NCBI GenBank assembly: GCA_963210315.1
Contig: OY723292.1
Span: 558,001-622,000 of the forward strand
DNA length: 64,000 bases
Reading direction: 5' to 3'
Origin: Rhynchopus euleeides
Lineage: Eukaryota; Euglenozoa; Diplonemea; Diplonemida; Diplonemidae
Part shown: positions 1 through 9,874 of the stretch, one piece after another
How positions within the stretch are numbered: position 1 is the first letter of the stretch
Layout: every line of letters begins with the position of its first letter
The notes under the pieces: model-generated
Seen by the model: the letters and a program-made list of their open reading frames with translations, nothing else
Told to the model about the DNA's origin: nothing
The model's database searches: none
Program-made: the position numbers and the translations under genes

Positions 1-939
1 GGACGGCCGGGTGCCGTCGGGTGAGAGCCTCCCACGAGGCTGCATCAGGTGGCGGTGGGGTGAGCCCGGGGAGCACACGGTGTAGGCCAGCCCCTTCAGC
101 ACAGCTGGAGGGGTGGCGGGCTCGGGGACAGCGGCACACGGGGTTGCCTCAGGGGAGGGCTGAGGCACAGGCACATGGGGTGGCGGGGCGGAGGGGAGAG
201 CCTCCACATGCGTCACATGCGGCGGTGGGTTGCAGGGGATGGCTTCCACAGGGCTGCAGAGGCAGGCGCGGTCGCCTCTGGGGAGGACGGGGTCGTAGTC
301 ACAGGGGGCGTCGGGATAGAGGTAACCACACCACGTGGATCTTTACAAATTAGTGTAGACACACACCGAGCACTTGCTCTTGATGTGATCTCCACTGTCA
401 CACTCACCCTCCCAGCGCCGTCGAGGTTGATGGGATTCACCGCGCCTGCCGCAATCTCGACGCCCACCTCCCCAGAGCCCAGGTGTCAAGGCATTATTCC
501 CTCCCAGAACCGCATACAATTGATTTTCTGAGCTCCGTGCGGATCGGAGTGGGGCCCATCAAATGCGTATGTGTTGCAGGGCCAGAGAGCCTGGAGCCCA
601 CGGCGGTTACTTCCACAATGTTCCCATGCTGCGTCAGTTGAGTGCGGTGAGTTGAGGGCGTCAAGCTGTTGTGGGGCAACCTCTCTCCGAGCTTGAAAAA
701 TCTTTGCATGCGACTCCGGAAATGAGCGATTGGCAGCATCTCTTCTCCGTTGAATCGCTGCCTCCTGAACACAAAAGGGAAAGGCCTCATGAGGGTGAGG
801 CATGCTGAAACGCCTAGTGTTGACTCCTGTTGCCCAACCAACAGCACTGCAGAATCGTGCAACCGGGCAACTCTCAGCGGCAGAGGGCAACACGCCCCCT
901 GATGCAGCCCTCAACGCAACACGATGCGTGGGCACACCA
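1..939. other. No confident gene; possible coding remnant at 213-467 (-)
   Basis: No complete gene is visible. On the minus strand 213-467 reads as a Thr/Pro-rich frame that looks like a linker or C-terminus of a secreted protein (VTVEITSRAS, then a PTPPVTTTPSSP stretch). The sequence further left on the same strand is also Pro/Ala-rich but in another frame, so this could be a frameshifted gene tail. The product is not recognised. Confidence 0.25.
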
Positions 940-3900
940 TTACATGTGATGACTTGCAGCAGCAAGCATCTCGCGGTCTTCCTTCAGGCTGTCGTCTGCG
1001 TACAGGAGTGAGTCCCCATCTTGTTGAACTGCAGCAAGAACGTATTGATTTTGTTTATAGACTGACTCATCCAGAGGATCCAGGGAGCCCGGCGCAATTG
1101 CCAGACCCCCCAGACGGCCAGAAGACGCCGGTCTTCGCCGGGGCGGACCCAGCTAAAAGCTAACAGCAAGAACAGCAATAAAAAGGGAGAGCGTGCTCCT
1201 ATCTCTGTGGGCTGGCGGGAAAAGGCTAAAAGGTAGAAAGGAAGGAAGCAATGTGCAACAAAATACGATTAATGCACTCGTTTGTTAACACCGCGCCGGT
1301 CGCATAATGCTGCGGTCGGATGAACGATTGACTGATCAACTCCAACCCAGTGGGCGTAAAAAGGAGAAGACGGGAACAACGGCTGGTCTAAACAGGACGA
1401 ACGGACACTCACCACCACAGGGTATTCCAGAGGCGTTCCTGGTCGCGGCTCGACTGGTCGAACAACAGGTGACGGGCAAAAGATCGTGGTGAAAAAGAAC
1501 TAAAAGTAGGAAGGCGAAGGAAGGCAAAGCCGGGGGATCCACGTGTGCGTTGAACTTGTCCCACGTGCGCGTGTGCGGTAAACTTGTCCCACGCGCCCCG
1601 GTGAAAAACACGTAACACGGTTGCCGCCCACAGTTTCTTCTGGCCACGCGGCGCGCTTCATGAGCGCCGCGTGCAGCCTGACTGGTCTTAGCGGCCTAAG
1701 CGAAACACCGGGTCTCCAGAGGGATACATCCAGCCTACACGCAATGCGCTACCTTAAGCAAAAGCGTGCAGCGTAGCTTACCTCAACGGTCTGTTCGCAA
1801 AGGCCCCCAGGGTTCACCACGTGGAGGTGCCAGCCGTAGTCGCCAGGTCCGCTCCCCTGACGACCCATCACCCATGAACTGCAGCAAGAACGATCTCACG
1901 ATCACCCTTCAGGCTGTCGTCTGCGTACTGGAGTGAGTACCAATGTTGTTGAACTGCAGCAAGAACGCATTCCCGATCACCCTTCAGGCTGTCGTCTGCG
2001 TACTGGAGTGAGGACCCATGTTGTTGAACTGCAGCAAGAACGATCTCACGATCACCCTTCAGGCTGTCGTCTGCGTACTGGAGTGAGGACCCATGTTGTT
2101 GAACTGCAGCAAGAACGATCTCACGATCACCCTTCAGGCTGTCGTCTGCGTACTGGAGTGAGTACCCATGTTGTTGAATTGCAGCAAGAACGTATTGACT
2201 TTGTTTATAGACTGACTCATCCAGAGGATCCAGGGAGCCCAGCGCAATTGCCAGACCCCCCAGACGGCCAGAAGACGCCGGTCTTCGCCGGGGCGGACCC
2301 AGCTAAAAGCAAACAACAATAACAGCAATAAAAAGGGAGAGCGTGCTCCTATTTCTGTGGGCTGGCGGGAAAAGGCTAAAAGGTAGAAAGGAAGGAAGCA
2401 ATGTGCAACAAAATACGATTAATGCACTCGTTTGTTAACACCGCGCCGGTCGCATAATGCTGCGGTCGGATGAACGATAGGCTGATCAACTCCAACCCAG
2501 TGGGCGTAAAAAGGAGAAGACGGGAACAACGGCTGGTCTAAACAGGACGAACGGACACTCACCACCACAGGGTATTCCAGAGGCGTTCCTGGTCGCGGCT
2601 CGACTGGTCGAACAACAGGTGACGGGCAAAAGATCGTGGTGAAAAAAACTAAAAGTAGGAAGGCGAAGGAAGGCAAATCCGGGGGATCCACGTGTGCGTT
2701 GAACTTGTCCCACGTGCGCGTGTGCGGTAAACTTGTCCCACGCGCCCCGGTGAAAAACACGTAACACGGTTGCCGCCCACAGTTTCTTCTGGCCACGCGG
2801 CGCGCTTCATGAGCGCCGCGTGCAGCCTGACTGGTCTTAGCGGCCTAAGCGAAACACCGGGTCTCCAGAGGGATACATCCAGCCTACACGCAATGCGCTA
2901 CCTTAAGCCAAAGCGTGCAGCGTAGCTTACCTCAACGGTCTGTTCGCAAAGGCCCCCAGGGTTCACCACGTGGAGGTGCCAGCCGTAGTCGCCAGGTCCG
3001 CTCCCCTGACGACCCATCACCCCTGAACTGCAGCAAGAACGATCTCACGATCACCCTTCAGGCTGTCGTCTGCGTACTGGAGTGAGTACCAATGTTGTTG
3101 AACTGCAGCAAGAACGTATTGATTTTGTTTAAAGACTGACTCATCCAGAGGATCCAGGGAGCCCAGCGCAATTGCCAGACCCCCCAGACGGCCAGAAGAC
3201 GCCGGTCTTCGCTGGGGCGGACCCAGCTAAAAGCTAACAGCAAGAACAGCAATTAAAAGGGAGAGCGTGCTCCTATCTCTGTGGGCTGGCGGGAAAAGGC
3301 TAAAAGGTAGAAAGGAAGGAAGCAATGTGCAACAAAATACGATTAATGCACTCGTTTGTTAACACCGCGCCGGTCGCATAATGCTGCGGTCGGATGAACG
3401 ATTGACTGATCAACTCCAACCCAGTGGGCGTAAAAAGGAGAAGACGGGAACAACGGCTGGTCTAAACAGGACGAACGGACACTCACCACCACAGGGTATT
3501 CCAGAGGCGTTCCTGGTCGCGGCTCGACTGGTCGAACAACAGGTGACGGGCAAAAGATCGTGGTGAAAAAGAACTAAAAGTAGGAAGGCGAAGGAAGGCA
3601 AAGCCGGGGGATCCACGTGTGCGTTGAACTTGTCCCACGTGCGCGTGTGCGGTAAACTTGTCCCACGCGCCCCGGTGAAAAACACGTAACACGGTTGCCG
3701 CCCACAGTTTCTTCTGGCCACGCGGCGCGCTTCATGAGCGCCGCGTGCAGCCTGACTGGTCTTAGCGGCCTAAGCGAAACACCGGGTCTCCAGAGGGATA
3801 CATCCAGCCTACACGCAATGCGCTACCTTAAGCCAAAGCGTGCAGCGTAGCTTACCTCAACGGTCTGTTCGCAAAGGCCCCCAGGGTTCACCACGTGGAG

Positions 3901-4454
3901 GTGCCAGCCGTAGTCGCCAGGTCCGCTCCCCTGACGACCCATCACCCCTGAACTGCAGCAAGAACGAACTCACGATCACCCTTCAGGCTGTCGTCTGCGT
4001 ACTGGAGTGAGGACCCATGTTGTTGAACTGCAACAAAAACGATCTCACGATCGCCCTTCACGGTGGTGTGCGCATGTTCGAACCAGTCTGGCGCTCCTTC
4101 CCCCACATCCTCGTCCGGCAACTCCCGAACGGCTTGAAGGACCTCATCGCGTGTCGTCACCCACAGCGGGACCTGCCACAGTTGCTTCTCCCCCTTGTGC
4201 ACCGCATCGAGGTGACGGTCGGGACAGAGGGTGACGTGAACCACGCATCCGGCTTCGACACCTGCATGGCTCAGAGGCTCGTCGTCACACACCGCTTTGC
4301 CCCCCACCGACAGATGCACGTCCTCTTCCTCCACACCATCAGGGTAGCGGAACGCCTCGCGTGCTTCGAGCTTCAGCCTGTCGGGCTTCTCGTCCATCCC
4401 GATGTCGACAGCGTGCGTCACGCCTGTCGCCGCATCCGTCAGGAACACCTCCAT
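940..4454 (-). CDS. Ubiquitin-like domain protein with DUF4116 repeat array, interrupted by three 850-bp inserts
   Basis: The start is the ATG at 4454, preceded by a T-rich tract and CAG 8 bases upstream (AACTTTTCACAG). An N-terminal ubiquitin-like fold is suggested by LSVGGKAVCDDEPLSHAG and the following VHVTL strand. Then come 25-residue repeats of the type LQYADDSLKGDREIVLAAVQ, the DUF4116 pattern. The uninterrupted frame stops at 3942 after about one and a half repeats. The same repeats resume at 3024-3098 (75 bp, one repeat), 1875-2174 (300 bp, four repeats) and about 945-1024, ending at a TAA at 940-942. Segments 3099-3948, 2175-3023 and 1025-1874 separate them; removing each at its flanking 18-bp direct repeat joins the segments in frame. 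Either the inserts are intron-like, or the gene ends at 3942 and the rest is a duplicated tail. DUF4116 function is unknown. Confidence 0.55.
1025..1874 (-). repeat. 850-bp insert A in the DUF4116 array
   Basis: This is one of three near-identical inserts. It is bounded by two copies of an 18-bp sequence (plus strand TGAACTGCAGCAAGAACG, at 1025 and 1875) that is itself part of the DUF4116-coding repeat. It contains only short frames of up to 103 codons and no recognisable protein. Removal at the direct repeat rejoins AAVQ to QDG in frame. Confidence 0.7.
1875..2174 (-). repeat. Four 75-bp DUF4116-coding tandem repeats
   Basis: Exactly 300 bp, four units of 75 bp (25 codons each). On the minus strand they encode repeats of the form QHGSSLQYADDSLKGDREIV. 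The equivalent exon-like segment at 3024-3098 is exactly one unit. Confidence 0.85.
2175..3023 (-). repeat. 849-bp insert B in the DUF4116 array
   Basis: Near-identical to inserts A and C and one base shorter. It is flanked by the same 18-bp repeat at 2175 (one mismatch) and 3024. Confidence 0.7.
3099..3948 (-). repeat. 850-bp insert C in the DUF4116 array
   Basis: Third copy of the insert, flanked by the 18-bp repeat at 3099 and 3949. It places a TGA at 3942-3944 in the host frame directly after the AAVQ codons. Confidence 0.7.
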
Positions 4455-5144
4455 AACCACGCCTGTGAAAAGTTAGCAGCGCCCTGCAGGGTGGTGTGGC
4501 TCTGTGTGTGTGTTGCAATAAATCAGGAGGCATGTGCCCGCTCAGCCTGGTGCATGGTCATAAAGACGATTCTCATCAGGTGCGCGTGTGTGTCTCGGGT
4601 CCACAGACGGTGCCACGGTAAGTCAGTGGGAATCACAAGGGTGTCAAGGGTGGTGGAGGGTGGGGACGTCGGCTCTTCGTAACCTACATCACACCAGGGC
4701 ACTGCGGGTTAGAAAAGAGGATAGGGAAGGGCAAGTGGCCACACGGGTCAAGCCTTATTGGGGTGCTTTGTTCGTACAGGGCCACTGCCTGGTGGGGAGG
4801 CGCACCGAGTCAGCTCTGGTGCTACCTGCCACCGACACACGTCAGACACTGCTGGCATCAGATGGGCAGGCACACCGAGCTTCTGTGCTGCACGGCTTCA
4901 CAGCCAGCCCGCGTATGCGAAGGGGATGTTGACACAGAGGGAACCGAGGAGGACGCTCGCAGACCCAACGATGGAGCCCGTTCAACAGGTGGAAGCGTCC
5001 AATGCAACTCTCACAGTACAGAGGCCAGAAAGGACCCCGTAGTATTGAGCGCGGAACCTCTGAAGGGGTGCAAGAGGGGGAGGGTGTGCACGGGGGGATT
5101 TCTCGTCCTGCGGATCTACCCACTGAAAGCATGCACGGGGAGGG
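4455..5144. other. Intergenic, no gene seen
   Basis: Only short overlapping frames without codon structure or recognisable motifs. It is the 5' flank of the ubiquitin-like/DUF4116 gene. Confidence 0.5.
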
Positions 5145-5465
5145 GGGGGTTTGATCGTGGAGTGAATGGAAAAGTAAATCTCCCAGCACCTTCTTGCAAT
5201 GTTAGTCCTTTTTGTAGTCACTACACCAGATATGTTGTACAAGGCAGATCAATGCACAACGGGAGGGTGTGTAGCAGTTGTCTGTCAGTGGCTTGGTGGT
5301 TGGACCGCAACACAGTAGCACTAAAACACAACCAGGTGTCTGTACGTAATACGTAGTCTCTCCTTGACACCATATACTGTGTGCCCCTGTATCGTTGTTT
5401 TTTTGTACGAATAAATGGCGGAAGGGAAGGAGGGGAAGGGAAAGCAGGCGTGTTTCGTAGCGGGG
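5145..5465. repeat. Dispersed ~320-bp repeat, copy 1
   Basis: Closely matches 48802-49115, from GTTTGATCG through TGCAATGTTAGTCC to ACGAATAAATGGCGGA. A ~60-bp core recurs at about 52022-52083. Each copy lies on the upstream side of a minus-strand gene. No coding potential. Confidence 0.75.
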
Positions 5466-6200
5466 TATATCTACTACGCAGTTTCGGCTGCCAACCCACG
5501 ACTGTGCAGTAGTGCGTGAACCACTGGACTCCGGCAGCCCGGTATCGAGTACCTTTCGTCAGGTGGGTAGAAGACCCAGTGGAGGACGCAGGGTGGGGGG
5601 GGGGGGGGGGGGGGAGAGTAGGGGGGTAGGCGGGAGAATTCGGTTGGGTAGGGTATAGGGTTAACCCTAACCCTACGGTTGGGGAATTGGCTTGGTCGCA
5701 AGAGCTTGGCGGTGTGCATAGACGCTCACAAAACCTCGTATAAAGAACAAAGGGAGGAGTTATCGGGAGGTTCATCCTACTTGTACTTACTAGCGGGGTT
5801 AGCCCCGGGCTGTGGTGTCACAGCCACGAGGCCTCTCCGCCAGCCCCATCGCAAGTTAGGAGTTGTTTAGGAACCGCCCCACCACCAGTGACACTTCACG
5901 GAAATGTGAAGGTGTAGAAAGCTCGGCCTCGGAGACACGTGACGGAAGGTCGGCAGGGTTGTCAGCAGACTTAACATACGCTAGTGAGAATGAGGCTTTG
6001 AGGGACCGAAGCGTCTCCAAAGCCTGCACCACCGCGTCGTTTATGATTCGGCTCTTTATGCAGGACCGGGCGGTGGTAGCAGAGGTAGGTTCCTCCCCGG
6101 GGTCTCACCTGGTAACGGCACCACCTGTCAAGGTGCCGGCCAATCGGCGCCGACGGCCTCCCCACCCCCCCTCTACAACATCACGCTTTCACGCGTATAC
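5466..6200. other. Intergenic with poly-G tract and short telomere-like sequence
   Basis: Holds a G homopolymer near 5595-5614 and, at about 5657-5675, GGTTAACCCTAACCC, which resembles two TTAGGG units. This is too short to be an interstitial telomere array. No gene identified, though a plus-strand frame at 5863-6261 may be a 5' exon of the next gene. Confidence 0.4.
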
Positions 6201-6212
6201 CGCCTCGGGCCA

Positions 6213-7049
6213 GTGCCAGACGGGTTCCGGAGGCTGCAGCTGGACAGCCTCCTCCAGCTGATGGGCTGGTCGGCGGAGGTAGGTCCCCTTCGCAAGGGGG
6301 TCTACACCCTCCACGCCGCTGAGCCCCCCGCCTCCGCTGTGGTCGACGTGAACGGCCAGCAGCTGCGCAACGTCGATGTGCTCGTGGAGGCGGCGGAGCT
6401 GGAGAAGAAGAAGGAGGCGGACGCCAAGCAGCGCGAGGAGCGCAACCTGCTGGGCCGCCTGGCGAGGCTCCGGGACGGCCTCGCCAAGGACACCGCCGCA
6501 CTGCAAGCGGGTAAACCGGGCGGCAAGCAGGGCGCCGGCAGGGGCGGGGGTGCCAGGGCCGGGGGGGCGATCGCCATGCGGATCCTGGCGAAGCGCCAGG
6601 AGATCGCCGCGGCGGAGGAGCAGCTGGCGGCGCTGCGCCCGAAGGCCACCCTGCGCCAGCCCGAGGTGGACGTCGAGATGGACGCCAGGCCGAAAACCCC
6701 TCTAGCGGAGGGGTCTGGCACTGTGGGAGGTTCCGTGGACCTCCGGCAGCTCGCGGAGGCGTGCGCGGAGTCGGCGGCGACGAGGGTGGATGAGCGCCTC
6801 CGTGCGTGGGAGGAGGAGCGCCGCAGCCAGCAGCCCCCGCCCGCACCTGAGCAGCCGCATGGTGTACAGGACGCAGTGTCCGCCCTGATGGCCGGTGTCA
6901 AGGATTTGGCGCGGGAAGTGGGGGCCATGCGCCTCCAGCAGCAGGAGGCGCACGCTGCCCTGGAGCGCCAGGTAACGGGTGAGGTTGCGGGGCTCCGGCA
7001 GGAGGTTGAAGGGGAGGTCGCGGCGCAGGCCCAGCGAGGGCAGCGCTGA
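6213..7049 (+). CDS. Coiled-coil protein of unknown function (5' end uncertain)
   Basis: A plus-strand frame that ends at 7049. The first in-frame codon used here is GTG, and the frame stays open further upstream, so the true start or an upstream exon is unresolved. About 278 residues. The first ~60 resemble a compact N-terminal domain (LQLDSLLQLMGWSAEVGPL). Long charged, heptad-like helices follow (VEAAELEKKKEADAKQREER, then EIAAAEEQLAALRP), with a Gly/Arg-rich break between them and a last helix rich in Glu, Arg and Gln. This pattern fits a structural or gag-like coiled-coil protein. It is the only plus-strand candidate among host genes, so it may belong to a mobile element. No family recognised. 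Confidence 0.4.
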   Translation: MPDGFRRLQLDSLLQLMGWSAEVGPLRKGVYTLHAAEPPASAVVDVNGQQLRNVDVLVEAAELEKKKEADAKQREERNLLGRLARLRDGLAKDTAALQAGKPGGKQGAGRGGGARAGGAIAMRILAKRQEIAAAEEQLAALRPKATLRQPEVDVEMDARPKTPLAEGSGTVGGSVDLRQLAEACAESAATRVDERLRAWEEERRSQQPPPAPEQPHGVQDAVSALMAGVKDLAREVGAMRLQQQEAHAALERQVTGEVAGLRQEVEGEVAAQAQRGQR

Positions 7050-7435
7050 GGGGAAGGGGCGAAACAGGGACAGCCCGATGTCACGCACTTGCACGTCCTG
7101 CCACGCACATCGACGTCGCACGTCGCAGCAGGGTCCATCCCGTCAAGGTGGCAGTCCTGGTCCCTCGTGCAGAAGCTGTACACAGACGTCCCGCTTGGAA
7201 CTGGTGTCGAGGGTGCGGCGGTCGGCGCGGGAATCACAGGTGCAGGTGTGGCAGGCTTGTCCGTGGAGAGAGGTGCAGGTGTGTCAGGACATAGGTGTGG
7301 CAGGGACAGGTGTGTCAGGGACAGGTCTGTCAGGCATAGGTGTAGCAGGGACAGGTGTGTCAGGACATAGGTGTAGCAGGGACCGGTGTGTCAGGGACAG
7401 GTCTGTCAGGCATAGGTGTAGCAGGGACAGGTGTG
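7050..7435 (-). pseudogene. Out-of-frame Pro/Thr repeat and EGF-like cysteine module after the ThuA gene
   Basis: Past the ThuA-like stop, the minus strand continues as degenerate TPVPDTPVPA-type repeats. They are followed, in another frame, by a Cys-rich module (about 7090-7200) with the spacing SFCTRDQDCHLDG, ATCDVD, CKCVTSG, typical of an EGF-like domain. Tandem variants of the linker differ by one base, which shifts the frame. The module therefore looks like the former or alternative C-terminus of the upstream protein. Confidence 0.45.
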
Positions 7436-8284
7436 TCAGGACATAGGTGTAGCAGGGACCGGTGTGTCAGGGACAGGTCTGTCAGGCATAGGTGTAGCAG
7501 GGACAGGTGTGTCAGGGACCGGCGTCGCAGGGACGGGTGTGTCAGGCACAGGTGTGGCAGGGACAGGTGTAGTAGGGACAGGCGTGGGAGCAGGTGTCAC
7601 CGGATCAGCACCAGCAGCAAAGCGAACCCCTCCCTCCAGAAGGTCCAAGAACCCCTGCTTGTTCCATGTGTTGAAGTCGTGTCCCCAGGCGGTGTAGAAG
7701 ACACGCCCACTGCCCTGCGTCCGCACCCAGGTCCACGGCTCGTCATCTCCGTCCGTCTGGCGCCTCGACAGGACTGTGCGCCCCACGTCGTTGTGCTGGT
7801 CGTGTCTGTAGGTCTTGTCCAAGCTCTCGAACCCTGCAAACCCGCTCATGACAGGATGATCAGGCGCGGTAATGGTTGTCCGGAAGGTGGTATACCCGTG
7901 CGATACAAACCTGGCCCCTGTCAGTGCGATCATCCGCGCGTCGTTGGTAAACGAAGCCGACGCGCTGTGGATCGGCACATAGCCACCCCCGCCTTCAACA
8001 TATTCAATAATCGCGTCGGCCTTTGCCGTTTCAATGCTACCGTAGTTGCCGTAGAACAGCAGCGCGTCGTATCCCGCAAGGTTGCTGGTGGTGATGTCCG
8101 CCATCGACTCAGTGTAGGTGAACGTGATTCCTTTGGGCACAAGCTCCGACAGCCGCGTGTGCAGGTCTCCCGACTTGTGGAGGTCCCCTGGACTGCCGAG
8201 GAACAGCACCTTGATCGTGTCCGCACCAACACCCGTGTCAGCTGCCAGACTCAGCACAGCCAACGTCAGCACTGTGCGCGCCAT
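7436..8284 (-). CDS. Secreted ThuA-like (trehalose-utilisation family) protein
   Basis: Start at ATG 8284 gives a signal peptide (MARTVLTLAVLSLAADTGVGA); an in-frame ATG four codons upstream is also possible. Residues ~25-240 match the ThuA-like, glutamine-amidotransferase-like fold: IKVLFLG at the start, GYDALLFYGNYG, then VEGGGGYVPIHSAS, and near the end GRVFYTAWGHDFNTW. In this family the fold is often found in secreted carbohydrate-related proteins; the exact reaction is not established. The C-terminus is a low-complexity TPVP/ATPVPD tail ending at 7436. About 282 residues. A cysteine-rich module follows out of frame, so the natural protein may be longer. Confidence 0.75.
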   Translation of the reverse strand: MARTVLTLAVLSLAADTGVGADTIKVLFLGSPGDLHKSGDLHTRLSELVPKGITFTYTESMADITTSNLAGYDALLFYGNYGSIETAKADAIIEYVEGGGGYVPIHSASASFTNDARMIALTGARFVSHGYTTFRTTITAPDHPVMSGFAGFESLDKTYRHDQHNDVGRTVLSRRQTDGDDEPWTWVRTQGSGRVFYTAWGHDFNTWNKQGFLDLLEGGVRFAAGADPVTPAPTPVPTTPVPATPVPDTPVPATPVPDTPVPATPMPDRPVPDTPVPATPMS

Positions 8285-9025
8285 AATGTGAACCATGCCC
8301 TGCTGCAAGGACTTCAGCACAACTAACTGTGTGTGGCGTGGGGTGGTGTATGTACCTTGACACGTGATGTGGTTGGCACGAAGAATGAAACTCGGCAGAA
8401 CCATAATTATCACAGATAACGGGGATGGGATGGGGACAGGTTGTGGTGACATGGCTGACTCTTGTTGCTTGATCTTCTTCGTCTTTCCCGCTATCTGCTC
8501 GACCACCCTTCTCTCTTTCTCTCAATCTCTCGAGCTCGCTCATTCTATCCGACTGCCATGGGGCCATTCCATTCTCTCTCTGGAATGCACAGCGGGCAGT
8601 GCCCTCACAAACTAGGTGTCGCACTGACACCGTTTGGCACAGAACCAGAGTGAAGGCACCCCGCGGCATTCCTTTTCGTTCGGCTGGCATCGGGACACTG
8701 CACCTGGCAACACACCACCTGTTGTGCTGCCCATCAGACGATGACACATCGCCTTTGTAGCAGAAGGCTGACGATTTGCCAGTTTGAAACAAGCCCGATG
8801 TCTCCGAAGGAGACACAATATATTGCATTCACAATGCGTGCCACCGGAAGGTGATGTGATCCGTAAAAAATACTCTGACCACAACCGAGCCTGATGCATG
8901 AGGCGATCAGGCTGTGACCCACATAAAGCCGCCAGGAGGTGTTGTACTGAACAATTATGTTTCTTCAAAAACAACCACCTCACTTGCAACAAAACAACGG
9001 GGGAACAGCAGGAGGGGGTGTGGGC

Positions 9026-9077
9026 GGATGGGATGGGATGGGATGGGATGGGATGGGATGGGATGGGATGGGATGGG
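9026..9077. repeat. (GGGAT)n microsatellite
   Basis: About ten tandem GGGAT units. It is the same length class as the (GGGGT)n tracts around 30-42 kb but carries no element insertion. Confidence 0.9.
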
Positions 9078-9820
9078 TTGGTGGGAAGTGAGGACCCACC
9101 GGAAACGGGCGGGATTTTTGTGACACAAAGGGGGGGGGGTAGTGAAATAGAAGTAGAAGGGATCACAAAAATGATCACCCTTCACTCGTTGACAAAGGGG
9201 GGGTGAAGACAATGGTTTGAAGGTATCGATGCGAGAGGCAGGGGTGTGTGTGTGTGGTGCGGGGATGAGGGGGGCGGTGGAGGGGTTGGGGTTCAGGTGG
9301 GTGTCCACACCACAGCTGCTCGTCCTCAAGAATTGAATTGTCTCGTTGACGAGCACAGAGTGGGTGCCGCGAGACACGTCTTTCTGCGTGGGAAGCGGGT
9401 CACCCTCCCTCCACAACAGCTGGTACAGAAGCCTGTCTAGTGAACAGCAACAGCGAGGCTATTCAATATGAACGAGCACCGCAACGCGGCTGCATGCAGA
9501 AGGACGTGCGCAGGCACAGGGTGGGTTAATTGGGCACATAAAATAAACAGACGATACACCCGGGCTTGGATGCCTTGGAAAAGATTTGCTGGAAACGGCG
9601 TTATTTTTTTTTCGGCATTCACAAGCCCCGACACGAGAAGTAACAGAATAAAAAAAAAATGCGGAGAAAATAATGCGGGGCGGGGGGTGGTGGTGGTGGA
9701 ATGCTGAGAAACGATCAAAAATGCAAAGCCGCAACCCGGCGTGCGGGTGCAGGGAGGGGTCGCGGGTAGCCACGGAGGGAAAGGGGAGGCACGGATGGGC
9801 GGGTGGGTGGGTGGGGTAGG

Positions 9821-9874
9821 GGTGGTGGTGGTGGTGGTGGTGGTGGTGGTGGTGGTGGTGGTGGTGGTGGTGGT
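9821..9874. repeat. (GGT)n microsatellite
   Basis: About 18 GGT/TGG triplets. A second tract of about ten triplets lies at 9983-10011. Confidence 0.9.

Noticed and set aside
1933..2322. Plus-strand frame through the 75-bp repeats
   Set aside because: It stays open only because the unit is 25 codons; the minus strand gives the recognisable DUF4116 pattern.
5657..5675. Interstitial telomere repeat
   Set aside because: Only about two CCCTAA units; expected by chance in a G-rich region.
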